Of a stretch of 64,000 nucleotides of DNA, positions 34,493 to 42,883 are shown one piece after another. The position numbers and the translations under genes are program-made. Numbering within the stretch: position 1 is the first letter of the stretch; each line of letters opens with the position of its first letter. The stretch spans positions 186,001 to 250,000 of the forward strand of contig NZ_DJJS01000008.1 of NCBI RefSeq assembly GCF_002434265.1. The letters run 5' to 3'. This stretch comes from Pseudomonas sp. UBA6562 (lineage in GTDB: Bacteria; Pseudomonadota; Gammaproteobacteria; Pseudomonadales; Pseudomonadaceae). Under the pieces are notes generated by a model that worked only from the letters and a program-made list of their open reading frames with translations, did no database searches and had not been told where the DNA came from.

Positions 34493-35606
34493 CGGCGCAG
34501 GGGAAGCGTTGCAATTGCATCTCGCGCAGCCGGCTCAGCGTGCGCTGGTAGGGAAAGGCCAGGTAGCCCTCGGTGTAGAGCTGGTCCAACGGCACGGCGG
34601 CCTCCAGATACAGCGCCACGCGGCGGTCGTAGCACTCGTCCACCAGGGCGATGAAGCGGCGTACGCTGTCGTCCTTGGGCGCCAGGGCGGGCAGATGGCG
34701 GTCGCCTGCCGCGACCCTCTCGGCGCCGTCCTCGGTGCCGCGGGCAATGCGCCCGCTCCGCTGAGTGCCGCTCAGGCAGGGCACACCTTCGAGCAGGAGC
34801 GCCGCGAACTGGTCGCACACGGCCATGAACTCGGTCGCGGCCAGGGGTTGCGCGCATAAGGCGTCGAAGTGACACCAGAGCACGCTGCCGCTGCGCCGGA
34901 GCACTTCGATGTGCCGGGTGCCGATGCTCAACGGAGCGCTGCTGACGCCTTGGCCTGCACTCAAGCGCTCGAACACAGGCTGCAAGGCCCCGTCTTCGCC
35001 AGGCTCAGCGACCCAGTAACGCTGGCAATGGAGACCAGGATGCAGGCGGTGGTCCTGCCCACCCGCCACCGCTACGACCTGCATGTGCCGCCGCATGGCG
35101 AGGATGGCGGGCACGAAACGCTGGCGATTGAAGCCGTCGCTGTACAGCTGTTCGGGCGGCTGGTTCGACGTGGCGACGATCACCACGCCCTGCTCGAGCA
35201 ACGCCTGGAACAGCCGACCCAGCAACATGGCATCGCCGATATCGCTGACGAACAGTTCGTCGAAGCACAGGACGCGGATGTCGCGAGCCAAGGCCTCGGC
35301 CAGCGCGCCTAGCGGGTCGGCGGTGCCGCTGAGCTGAAACAGTCGCCGGTGGACCCAGGCCATGAAATGGTGGAAATGCTGGCGCCGCGCGGGTACGCGC
35401 AAGGTGCGATGGAACAGGTCCATCAACCAGGTCTTGCCGCGGCCCACCGGGCCCCACAGGTATACGCCTTGGGCTCGATGGCCCAGGTGCAGCGCTTCGA
35501 AGCAGGCTTGCAGCGATTCGATGGCGCTCGCCTGGGCAGCGTCCGGCACGATCTCGCCCCGCGCCAGCGCGTTGCAGTACTGCGTGAGCAGGCTTTCTTG
35601 GGACAT
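34479..35606 (-). CDS. zapE: ZapE/AFG1-family cell-division ATPase
   Basis: A 375-residue P-loop ATPase: Walker A GPVGRGKTWLMDLFH, Walker B VLCFDELFVSDIGDAMLL, sensor region VIVATSNQPPEQLYSDG, and the C-terminal FIALVDECYDRRVALY block of the family. ZapE associates with the division machinery in E. coli. Pseudomonads often carry more than one AFG1-like gene, so this may not be the main ZapE. The start is the ATG at 35606. A GTGTAA-N6-TTACAC repeat lies about 36 bp upstream. Confidence 0.82.
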   Translation of the reverse strand: MSQESLLTQYCNALARGEIVPDAAQASAIESLQACFEALHLGHRAQGVYLWGPVGRGKTWLMDLFHRTLRVPARRQHFHHFMAWVHRRLFQLSGTADPLGALAEALARDIRVLCFDELFVSDIGDAMLLGRLFQALLEQGVVIVATSNQPPEQLYSDGFNRQRFVPAILAMRRHMQVVAVAGGQDHRLHPGLHCQRYWVAEPGEDGALQPVFERLSAGQGVSSAPLSIGTRHIEVLRRSGSVLWCHFDALCAQPLAATEFMAVCDQFAALLLEGVPCLSGTQRSGRIARGTEDGAERVAAGDRHLPALAPKDDSVRRFIALVDECYDRRVALYLEAAVPLDQLYTEGYLAFPYQRTLSRLREMQLQRFPCAVNLP

Positions 35607-35632
35607 GCCAGCGCCTTGGGTAAAAGCGCCTA

Positions 35633-35650
35633 GTGTAACCACGCTTACAC
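35633..35650. promoter_or_regulatory. 18-bp inverted repeat upstream of zapE
   Basis: GTGTAA-N6-TTACAC is a perfect 6-bp inverted repeat with operator-like geometry, between the zapE start and tRNA-Gln. No known regulator can be named from it. Confidence 0.3.
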
Positions 35651-35734
35651 GCCAGCTGCGGACGTACAAACGACAGACGCAAGAAAACCCACCATCAGCA
35701 GTTGCTGTGGCGAGCGATAAGACTTTGGAAGAAA

Positions 35735-35809
35735 TGGCAGGGGCGGCTGGATTCGAACCAACGCATGGCAGGATCAAAACCTGCTGCCTTACCGCTTGGC
35801 GACGCCCCT
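35735..35809 (-). tRNA. tRNA-Gln (anticodon UUG)
   Basis: The minus strand folds as a standard tRNA of 75 nt including an encoded CCA: a 7-bp acceptor stem (AGGGGCG with CGCCCCT), an anticodon stem GCAGG/CCTGC with loop TTTTGAT giving anticodon TTG, and a T arm containing GGTTCGAATCC. It reads CAA/CAG glutamine codons. No integrated element adjoins its 3' end. Confidence 0.95.
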
Positions 35810-36083
35810 GTATCGATTCGACGATGCTGCGCTGTCGGATTGATGCTCCTACTGAATGACAACCCTTGTTGTCGAGGAATGCGTGGCACTTTAACAGCGA
35901 CCTTCCGATCTGGGAAGCCTCAATCGTAAAAATATTTCAGAAAAACAGCGAGTTACCGGATCTACAAACACATTGCCTCCAGCATAGTACCGCTCGTCGG
36001 TTTTTTCGCCCGCTTCGCTTAACAACGGCGGGTTTGTCCATTCCAAGACTGTGAACGACTTCAGTGCTCATCAGGAGGATGCC

Positions 36084-36341
36084 ATGCCCGTTTCACACGA
36101 TCTGTACCAGGATCTGCAATACCCGCGCGAAATCGTCCAGCAGCGCCGCCAGCAAGACGCCAAGTTGGACCGCCTGCTGGATGAATACATGGACATCGAC
36201 AATCAAGTGCTGGCTGCCGAGTCCATCTCGGCCGGCAACTTCGTCGACGAAGATCTGCGCCACCTCAAAGAGCGCCGCCTCGCCGTCAAGTACATGATCG
36301 AGAGCCAATTGGAACGCAAAGACCTTCATGCGCGCGGTTGA
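36084..36341 (+). CDS. YdcH family (DUF465) small protein
   Basis: An 85-residue, highly charged helical protein with a likely antiparallel coiled coil: YPREIVQQRRQQDAKLDRLLDEYMDIDNQV and HLKERRLAVKYMIESQL fit the DUF465/YdcH family. AGGAGG is placed 5 bases before the ATG. Function in the family is unknown. It stands alone between tRNA-Gln and the kinase gene. Confidence 0.8.
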   Translation: MPVSHDLYQDLQYPREIVQQRRQQDAKLDRLLDEYMDIDNQVLAAESISAGNFVDEDLRHLKERRLAVKYMIESQLERKDLHARG

Positions 36342-36450
36342 CCCAGCACGCTAGATACAGGCGTCTCCTGAACGCGTTGGCCCGGCCGCTTGGCCGTCGC
36401 GGTAGGCCACCGGTATCATGCCGGCCCTACCGCGATCTGGCTTCCGGCTC

Positions 36451-37758
36451 ATGCATACCCTCGACGATCTCTACGCTGGCCGCCTGCACGGCACCACTCG
36501 CCTCGACCTCAGCGCTCAGTTGCGCGAGTTCCCGCCTGAAATCTTCGATCTGGCCGATAGCCTTGAAGTGTTGAACCTCACCGGCAATCAGCTGAGCTGC
36601 CTGCCCTACGACCTGCATCGCCTCAAGCGGCTGAAAGTGCTGTTCTGCTCGCATAACCTTTTCACCGAATTGCCCCGCGGGCTGGACACATGCACTCAGC
36701 TGCACACGGTGGGCTTCAGGAACAACCGTATCGCCCGTATCGACGCGCAAGCCCTGCCCCCTGGACTGCGCGCCTTGATCCTGACCGACAACGCACTGAC
36801 CACATTGCCCGACGCCTTGGGCGATTGCCGTCACTTGCAGAAGCTGATGCTCACCGGCAATCGTCTGCAGGCGTTGCCCGAAAGCCTTGAGCGGTGCCAA
36901 GGTCTGGAGCTGCTGCGCATCGCCAACAATCGCTTGACCGCCCTACCCGGCTGGCTGCTGCGTATGCCCCGCCTGGCCTGGCTGGCCTATGCCGGCAATC
37001 CGCTGCCGATACGCCTGCAGACTGTAACCGCGCCTCGGGACTATCCGCAGATCCCGTGGTCGGCGCTGACCCTGCAAGCGGAGTTGGGACGGGGCGCGTC
37101 CGGCGTCGTCCACCAAGCGAGCTGGGGAGACCGACCCGCCCCCGTGGCGGTCAAGGTCTATAAAGGCGCGATCACCAGCGATGGCTCGCCCCAGGCGGAG
37201 ATGAGCGCATGCCTGGCCGCCGCCGACCATCCGAATCTGGTAGAGGTGCTCGGCCGCGTCGACGACCACCCCGAGCAGGTGCCGGCCTTGGTCATGCGCC
37301 GTATAGACAGCCACTGGCACAACCTGGCCGGCCCTCCGAGCCTGGACAGTTGCACCCGCGACCGATACGACACGGCGCTGCGCCTGGGCTTGCCGGCGCT
37401 GCTACGGCTGCTCGCAGGCGTGGCCTCGGCGGCTGCCCACCTGCACGCCCAAGGCCTGCTGCACGGCGACCTGTATGCCCACAATATTCTGTTTGCGCCG
37501 GACGGCCAGTGCCTGCTCACCGATTTCGGCGCGGCCTCGCTCTACCCTGCAAGCGAAACATCGGGCCAGGCGCTGGAAGCGTTGGAAGTGCGCGCGTTCG
37601 GGATTCTCATGCACGAGTTGCTGAGCCTCGATCAGCAAGCGGACGCCGACTTGCACGCCTTGGCCGAGGGTTGCATGCAGGCTGCGGGCAAACAGCGCCC
37701 ACGCTTTGCGCAATTGGCCGATGCGTTGAGCCGACGCGCGGCCAGCGCCGCACACTGA
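36451..37758 (+). CDS. Leucine-rich repeat protein kinase
   Basis: A 435-residue fusion. Residues about 20-190 are leucine-rich repeats (LxxLxLxxNxLxxLP pattern, for example LEVLNLTGNQLSCLP). Residues about 205-430 are a Hanks-type kinase: glycine loop ELGRGASGVV at 211-220, lysine K235 in VAVKVY, catalytic loop H338-G-D340-LYAHN345, and D358-F-G. The HRD arginine is replaced by glycine, as in some bacterial or non-RD kinases. There is no membrane segment. The ATG at 36451 is preferred; 36418 is an in-frame alternative. Substrate unknown. Confidence 0.85.
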   Translation: MHTLDDLYAGRLHGTTRLDLSAQLREFPPEIFDLADSLEVLNLTGNQLSCLPYDLHRLKRLKVLFCSHNLFTELPRGLDTCTQLHTVGFRNNRIARIDAQALPPGLRALILTDNALTTLPDALGDCRHLQKLMLTGNRLQALPESLERCQGLELLRIANNRLTALPGWLLRMPRLAWLAYAGNPLPIRLQTVTAPRDYPQIPWSALTLQAELGRGASGVVHQASWGDRPAPVAVKVYKGAITSDGSPQAEMSACLAAADHPNLVEVLGRVDDHPEQVPALVMRRIDSHWHNLAGPPSLDSCTRDRYDTALRLGLPALLRLLAGVASAAAHLHAQGLLHGDLYAHNILFAPDGQCLLTDFGAASLYPASETSGQALEALEVRAFGILMHELLSLDQQADADLHALAEGCMQAAGKQRPRFAQLADALSRRAASAAH

Positions 37759-37778
37759 CCTCTGCCAACGAGCGCCCT

Positions 37779-38642
37779 ATGGACATCGAACAGGCTCGAA
37801 CCTTTCTGGAAATCATCCGCTGCGGCAGCCTGGTGGCTGCCGCCGAACGTCTGTTCGTGTCGCAAACGGCGATCACGGCGCGGGTGCAACGCCTGGAGCG
37901 GCATCTGGGCTGCACGCTGTTCCGACGCAGCCGCAACGGCGTCAGCCTGACGCCCGATGGCGAGGCCTTCGTGCCGTACGCCAACCAACTGCTGCAAACC
38001 TGGGAAGCGGCGCGGCGCGACCTGCCTTTGCCGCAAGGCCGCCGGCAGCTATTGCAGGTGGGTGCCGAAATCAGCCTGGGCAACCCGTTGCTGCTGGAGT
38101 GGGTAGGCGCCTTGCACGACGAACTGCCCGAACACGCCATCCGCAGCGAAGTCGGCGACGACGAAGCGCTGCTGCGCAAGGTGGAGGTAGGTCTGCTCGA
38201 CGCCGTGCTGGTGTACCGACCCCATTACGGGCCTGGGTTGCAGGTCGAGCAGGTGCTGGAAGAAAAACTGGTACGGGTACGCCGCGTCGACCGCCACGAG
38301 CCCTATCTGTACATCGACTGGGGCGAAACCTTCCGCCGCCAGCACGACGCCGCACTACCCGACTGCGCCCGCGCCGCGCTGTCGTTCAACCTGGGCCCGC
38401 TGGCCCTGCAGTTCATTCTGCAACGCGGCGGCAGCGGCTATTTCCGCACCCGCGTGGTGCAGAGCTACCTCGACAGTGGCGTGCTGGAGCGTGTGCCGCA
38501 AGCACCCGAGTTCACCTACCCCACCTTCCTGGTCTATCCGCGCAGAGAAGACGCAGCCTTGCAGCAAGCGCTGGCGGTGTTGCGCCGTCTGCTGAGCGAT
38601 GCCAACAGCGACTGGTCACAGCGCTGGGACCCGTTGATCTGA
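37779..38642 (+). CDS. LysR family transcriptional regulator
   Basis: A 287-residue LysR-type regulator: N-terminal winged HTH (MDIEQARTFLEIIRCGSLVAAAERLFVSQTAITARVQRLE), followed by the periplasmic-binding-like effector domain. It starts 20 bases after the kinase gene in the same direction, so it may be co-transcribed. The 3' end overlaps the convergent HPP-CBS gene by 27 bp. Target and effector cannot be told. Confidence 0.9.
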   Translation: MDIEQARTFLEIIRCGSLVAAAERLFVSQTAITARVQRLERHLGCTLFRRSRNGVSLTPDGEAFVPYANQLLQTWEAARRDLPLPQGRRQLLQVGAEISLGNPLLLEWVGALHDELPEHAIRSEVGDDEALLRKVEVGLLDAVLVYRPHYGPGLQVEQVLEEKLVRVRRVDRHEPYLYIDWGETFRRQHDAALPDCARAALSFNLGPLALQFILQRGGSGYFRTRVVQSYLDSGVLERVPQAPEFTYPTFLVYPRREDAALQQALAVLRRLLSDANSDWSQRWDPLI

Positions 38643-39767
38643 GCGCACCGGGCTGTGGCTGAGCCAGTGCCGCGCGAGGCCGGCGATCAGGTCGGTCTGG
38701 GTGATCACGCCCACCAGAGTCTGCCCCTCCAGCACCGGCAGGCAGTGCAAACCTTGCTCGCAAAGTAGCAGGAGCACCTGGTGCAGAGGCTCGTCGCTGC
38801 CGACGCTGACCACACGGCGGCTCATGATCTGCGCCAGACGCACAGGCTGCCGGGCCAAGGGCGCACGCCAATTGAAACGCGCGCGCGCCATGGCGGGTGC
38901 CACCAAGTCGCTGAGGCTGACGATGCCGACCAGCTGGCCGGCGTCGAGCACCGGCAGCGTCTTGAGGCGATGCGCGGACAGCAGTTTCCAGGCTTGTTCG
39001 AGCGTGGTGTCAGGGCTGGCGAATTGCACGTCCCGCGCCATCACCGAGCCTGCGCGGATGCCGCCAAGGCTGCGCCGTAGCGCCTGCCGTTCGGTCGCCT
39101 GGATGATGCGTTCGAGCTCGTCGCGGGTCACGTCGACGTACTCGCCCAGCGCCTCCAGAGCCTGGTCAAGGTCGTCGGCAGTCACTCCGATCCGCTCGCT
39201 GGGCAGCGGGTCGCGGGTGCGGTGCAAGTCTTTGCGCGGCGTCGCGGCCTTGGGATAGCGCACGCCGGTCAAGGCGTTGTAGGCCACGCCCACGGCCAGC
39301 AGCACCAAAACATTGAGCAGCACAGGTTCGAGCAGGTGGTCTCCAAGCGCGACCAGGCCGGGGTCGGCCAATACCGCCGTGACCGCCACCGCCGCACCCG
39401 GCGGATGCAGACAGCGCAAGAGGCACATCAGCACCAGCGAGCCACCGAGCGCGACGGCGGCCACCCACAGTTCGCTGCCCAGCCCATGGCGCAGCAACAG
39501 GCCCAGCAGGCACGCCGAGGCATAGCTGCCAAGCACCGGCCAAGGCTGTGCCAAGGGGCCGGAATGCACGGCGAAGACCAGCACCGCCGAAGCGGCCAGC
39601 GGGCCGAGCAGGTGCAAGGCGATTTGCGTGCCGAACGCCAGGCTGCACAGATGACCGGCGATGAGAAGCGCCAGCGCGGTGCCGAGCGCGGCGCGCAGCC
39701 ATTGCCGAGGCGGAATATGTAATGAAGGAGGTGTGAGACGGTGCAGAACACGGAGCACTTTGGTCAT
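38616..39767 (-). CDS. HPP family membrane protein with CBS domains
   Basis: A 383-residue protein. The N-terminal half has about five hydrophobic segments with the HPP signature (LRCLHPPGAAVAVTAVLADP); related proteins transport nitrite in chloroplasts and cyanobacteria. After a linker, two CBS domains (GSVMARDVQFASPDTTLEQAWKLL and IMSRRVVSVGSDEPLHQVLLLL) probably sense an adenosyl ligand. The ATG at 39767 gives MTKVLRVLHRL. The 206-bp spacer to the sensor kinase gene upstream shows no clear terminator. Confidence 0.82.
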   Translation of the reverse strand: MTKVLRVLHRLTPPSLHIPPRQWLRAALGTALALLIAGHLCSLAFGTQIALHLLGPLAASAVLVFAVHSGPLAQPWPVLGSYASACLLGLLLRHGLGSELWVAAVALGGSLVLMCLLRCLHPPGAAVAVTAVLADPGLVALGDHLLEPVLLNVLVLLAVGVAYNALTGVRYPKAATPRKDLHRTRDPLPSERIGVTADDLDQALEALGEYVDVTRDELERIIQATERQALRRSLGGIRAGSVMARDVQFASPDTTLEQAWKLLSAHRLKTLPVLDAGQLVGIVSLSDLVAPAMARARFNWRAPLARQPVRLAQIMSRRVVSVGSDEPLHQVLLLLCEQGLHCLPVLEGQTLVGVITQTDLIAGLARHWLSHSPVRSDQRVPAL

Positions 39768-39973
39768 GGGCGTGGAAATCTGGAGATCCGGGCAGTTTAA
39801 GGGCTTGGGCAGGCGAGCTGCGCGTGGCCGGGCAGTCGCGTTGAGAGGCGGCGACATCGTTCGAGTGGCGGTCAGTCTGACCGATCGAGCCAAAAGCGGC
39901 CAATTCAAACGGTTGCAGGTTCGGTGCAATATTTTTGCATCCGGCCATGATCGGCAAATGGATCGACGGCGTG

Positions 39974-41293
39974 CTAGTGCTCCCTGCGCGGCAGCTCGAT
40001 CTCGACCCGCAGCCCGCCCAGGGGGCTCTGCAGCAGGGCGATGCGCCCGCTCCAGGCCTCGACGATGTCGCGCACGATCCCCAGGCCCAGGCCATGACCG
40101 GCCACCTGCTCGTCCAGGCGCGAGCCGCGCTCGAGCACTTGCTGACGGGCCGTCTCCGGAATACCCGGCCCGTCGTCGTCTACCCACAGCCGATAGCCTG
40201 CCGCGTTTTCGACAATCTCCAGGCGCACTTCGCTGTCAGCCCATTTACAGGCGTTGTCGAGCAGATTGCCCAACAGCTCCAGCATGTCTTCGCGGTCCCA
40301 TGGCAACAGCAGCCCAGGAGTCAGGTCGCAGTGCAACTGCAAGCCATCGCCATGCACCATGCCCAGGGTCGCCAATAGCCCTGACAGCTCGGCGTCGCAG
40401 TCGAAGTGCACACCGGGCAACGCATCGCCGGCCAGCCGTGCGCGATTGAGTTCGCGGGTCAGACGCTGGTGGATCTGCTCCAACTGCGCCTGCATCTGCG
40501 CACTGACTTCGGGCGCATCGCGCAGCCGCTCGCTGCTGGCCAGGCTGACCAACACCGCCAGCGGCGTTTTCAGCGCATGCCCCAGATTGCCGAGGGCATT
40601 GCGCGAACGCCGCAGGCTGTCCTCGGTATGCGCCAGCAGGTGGTTGATCTGCGCCACCAAGGACTCCAGCTCCACCGGCACCTGGCTGTCCAACTGCGAG
40701 CGCTGGCCCTGCTGCAATTGGGCGATCTGCCGACGCGCACGCTCCAACGGCCGCAGCGAGCGGGTCACGGTGATGCGTTGCAGGACCAGAATCAGGATCA
40801 GAGCGACCAGGCCCAGGCCGAGACCAATCTGCTGCATGTGCCGAAAGCCTTGACGGACCGGCGTGTAGTCTTGAGCCACGCTGATGGAAATATCCAGCCC
40901 GAGGCGCCGGTAGTCGGCGCGGTAGATCAGCAACTGCTGACCTTCAGGCCCCAGCTCCTGCTTGTCTTCCAGGCCCACCTGGCTGGGTTGGAGCATGTCC
41001 AGATCCCACAGCGAGCGGGAGCGCCAGCTGCCTTCGGGAAAGTCGATGCGGAAGTAGTAGCCTGAAAAAGGCCGGTGGTAGGCGGCGGAAATGCGTCGTT
41101 CGTCCAGTTGCAGGCCGGTCGACCCCCGCACCAGCGCGGCCAGCAGGTTTTCGCTTTCCTTGCGCAGGCCCGCCTCCAGGTAACGTTGCAGGCCTGCTTC
41201 GAACAGCCACAGGGTCGACTGCGCCAACACCAGGCCGACCGTGACCAGCACCGCGATCAGCCCCAGGCTCAGGCGCCCTTGGATCGACTTCAA
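39974..41293 (-). CDS. BqsS/CarS-like sensor histidine kinase
   Basis: A 439-residue inner-membrane sensor kinase: TM1 at about residues 9-30, a periplasmic domain of about 120 residues, TM2 at about 156-172, HAMP, H box with H239 in LGNLGHALKTP, and ATPase boxes NLLDNACKW, DDGPGIP and GHGLGLGIV. Gene order and partners match the ferrous iron/calcium-responsive BqsRS (CarRS) system of P. aeruginosa. Where P. aeruginosa BqsS is reported to have an RExxE iron motif, this protein has R44-K-E-S-E48. It overlaps its regulator gene by 4 bp. Confidence 0.82.
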   Translation of the reverse strand: MKSIQGRLSLGLIAVLVTVGLVLAQSTLWLFEAGLQRYLEAGLRKESENLLAALVRGSTGLQLDERRISAAYHRPFSGYYFRIDFPEGSWRSRSLWDLDMLQPSQVGLEDKQELGPEGQQLLIYRADYRRLGLDISISVAQDYTPVRQGFRHMQQIGLGLGLVALILILVLQRITVTRSLRPLERARRQIAQLQQGQRSQLDSQVPVELESLVAQINHLLAHTEDSLRRSRNALGNLGHALKTPLAVLVSLASSERLRDAPEVSAQMQAQLEQIHQRLTRELNRARLAGDALPGVHFDCDAELSGLLATLGMVHGDGLQLHCDLTPGLLLPWDREDMLELLGNLLDNACKWADSEVRLEIVENAAGYRLWVDDDGPGIPETARQQVLERGSRLDEQVAGHGLGLGIVRDIVEAWSGRIALLQSPLGGLRVEIELPRREH

Positions 41294-41958
41294 TCGCCGC
41301 TCCCGGCATACAGATAACCCTGGCCGCGGCGGGTCTCGATGACGCTGCGGCCCAACTTGCGCCGCAGATGGTTCACATGCACTTCGAGGACGTTGGAGTC
41401 GCGCTCGGTTTCACCGTCATACAAGTGTTCGGCCAGATGGCTTTTCGAAAGGATCTGCCTGGGATGCAGCATGAAGTAACGCAACAGGCGAAACTCCGCA
41501 GCGGTCAGGGCGATGTCGACGCCGTCGCGGCTGACGCACTGCCGGCGCTCGTCCAGTTGCAGGCCTGCCGCCTCCAGGCTCGGCTGGTTGGCCAGGCCAC
41601 GGGCACGGCGCAGCAGCGACTGGATGCGCAGTTGCAATTCTTCGGGATGGAACGGTTTGCTCAGATAATCGTCGGCGCCGGCCTTCAGGCCTTCGATACG
41701 CTCGGCCCAGGAGCCGCGGGCGGTCAGGACCAACACCGGCGTGACCAGGCTGGCGGCACGCCATTGCGCCAACACCTCAAGCCCCGGCAAGCCAGGCAAA
41801 CCGAGGTCGAGGATGATCAGATCGTAGGGCTCGCTCTGCCCTTGGTAGACCGCGTCGCGGCCATCGGCCAGCCAATCGACGGCATAGCCTTGGCGCTGCA
41901 ACGCGGCGGTCAGTTCATCGGCCAGGGGAACGTTGTCTTCGACCAGCAACAGACGCAT
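41290..41958 (-). CDS. BqsR/CarR-like response regulator (OmpR family)
   Basis: A 222-residue regulator: receiver domain with phospho-acceptor D51 (LIILDLGLPG), conserved T in LVLTARG and K in LSKPFHPEEL, then a winged-helix OmpR-type DNA-binding domain ending VHVNHLRRKLGRSVIETRRGQGYLY. It begins directly after the PepSY gene stop and overlaps the kinase gene. A TTCAG-N6-TTAAG box upstream of the operon is a likely self-regulatory site. Confidence 0.85.
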   Translation of the reverse strand: MRLLLVEDNVPLADELTAALQRQGYAVDWLADGRDAVYQGQSEPYDLIILDLGLPGLPGLEVLAQWRAASLVTPVLVLTARGSWAERIEGLKAGADDYLSKPFHPEELQLRIQSLLRRARGLANQPSLEAAGLQLDERRQCVSRDGVDIALTAAEFRLLRYFMLHPRQILSKSHLAEHLYDGETERDSNVLEVHVNHLRRKLGRSVIETRRGQGYLYAGSGD

Positions 41959-42273
41959 TCAGTCGTCTTCCTCATCTTTGAGCAGCGCACCTGTCGCGGC
42001 GTCGAACTTGATTTCACGCACGACCCCCTGCGGGGTCAGGATTTCCACTTCGTATTCGTAACGGCCGTGTTCCTGCTCGAGTTCGGCTTCCAGCAAGCGC
42101 GCCCCGGGGTAACGCCCCAGGGCGGCTTCGAGCAATCGCTCGAGGGGCACGATGATGCCCCGGTGCCGCAGTTCGAGCGCTTCGTCCTGATCGAGGTCCC
42201 GGCCGACCGCCAGCGAACTGACGGCCAGCAGGCACAGGGCCAGGTAGCGGACGGGCCGGGCCAGGGCTAGCAT
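41959..42273 (-). CDS. Exported PepSY domain protein (second of pair)
   Basis: A 104-residue protein with a signal peptide (VRYLALCLLAVSSLAVG) and one PepSY domain (LLEAALGRYPGARLLEAELEQEHGRYEYEVEILTPQGVVREIKFDAATGALL). It ends at the response-regulator start with no gap, and its start overlaps the upstream PepSY gene stop by one base. Paired small PepSY proteins accompany bqsRS in P. aeruginosa and probably act in the periplasm with the sensor or metal ligand. Confidence 0.85.
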   Translation of the reverse strand: MLALARPVRYLALCLLAVSSLAVGRDLDQDEALELRHRGIIVPLERLLEAALGRYPGARLLEAELEQEHGRYEYEVEILTPQGVVREIKFDAATGALLKDEEDD

Positions 42274-42581
42274 CAGCGGTCCTGTTCGTCCTTCAGGACT
42301 TCGCCGGTCTTGGCGTCGAGGGCTACGTCCCACTCGACGTTGTTGCTGTCACGCAGTTCGACCTTGTAGATGTAGCGGCCGTACTCGTCTTCCAGCTCGC
42401 TGTCGGTCACGGTCGAGCCGGGGTGCTTGGCGACGGCGGCGGCCTTGAGCTCGTCGAGGGACTTGATGGTCTTGTTGCCGACCAGCTTGACCACTTCGTC
42501 GGGCTGGATGTCCTTGGCGAAGGCAGCGGCGCTGGCGAAGGTCAGGGTGGCGGCGGTGAACAGGGCAGTCAAAGTTTTCAT
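42273..42581 (-). CDS. Exported PepSY domain protein (first gene of the operon)
   Basis: A 102-residue protein with a signal peptide (LTALFTAATLTFASAAAFA) and a PepSY domain (AKHPGSTVTDSELEDEYGRYIYKVELRDSNNVEWDVALDAKTGEVL). The ATG at 42581 has GGAG at good spacing, preferred over an ATG four codons upstream. It is a paralogue of the next gene and heads the four-gene pepSY-pepSY-regulator-kinase operon. Confidence 0.87.
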   Translation of the reverse strand: MKTLTALFTAATLTFASAAAFAKDIQPDEVVKLVGNKTIKSLDELKAAAVAKHPGSTVTDSELEDEYGRYIYKVELRDSNNVEWDVALDAKTGEVLKDEQDR

Positions 42582-42637
42582 GGTGTACTCCATCGGGGTC
42601 TAGAAGTTGTCTACGCAATCAAGACTACTGCCGGGGG

Positions 42638-42653
42638 CTTAATTCAACCTGAA
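42638..42653 (-). promoter_or_regulatory. BqsR-type box upstream of the pepSY/BqsRS-like operon
   Basis: On the minus strand TTCAG-N6-TTAAG matches the published P. aeruginosa BqsR motif TTAAG-N6-TTAAG with one mismatch. It lies 57-72 bases before the first PepSY start. A second isolated TTAAG half-site occurs nearby upstream. Confidence 0.5.
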
Positions 42654-42883
42654 AAGCGCGGGCGCTATCTTAACCCAGCGCCAACCCCCGAGCTAAAGGC
42701 TCTGACCCTCTCGCTGCAAGAACAGCTCGCTTTTTGTGCGCTGCGCCCTGTGCGCCCATCCAGCTTGGATGCAAAGCCAGGTGCCCTTCCCCTCGCGGCA
42801 TAGTAGCGTCCCGCATTCAATGAATGGCCGCGTCTGCCGCACGAACAAGGGCAGACACGGGAGATATCGACCTGGGAGGTCAG

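Noticed and set aside
35858..35873. GACAAC-CCTT-GTTGTC palindrome near tRNA-Gln as a phage attachment site
   Set aside because: It lies on the 5' side of the tRNA, no matching repeat was seen, and no integrase is present.
36009..36035. Possible terminator (CCCGC/GCGGG followed by TTTGT)
   Set aside because: The stem is only 5 bp with a 14-nt loop, and no gene on that strand ends just upstream.
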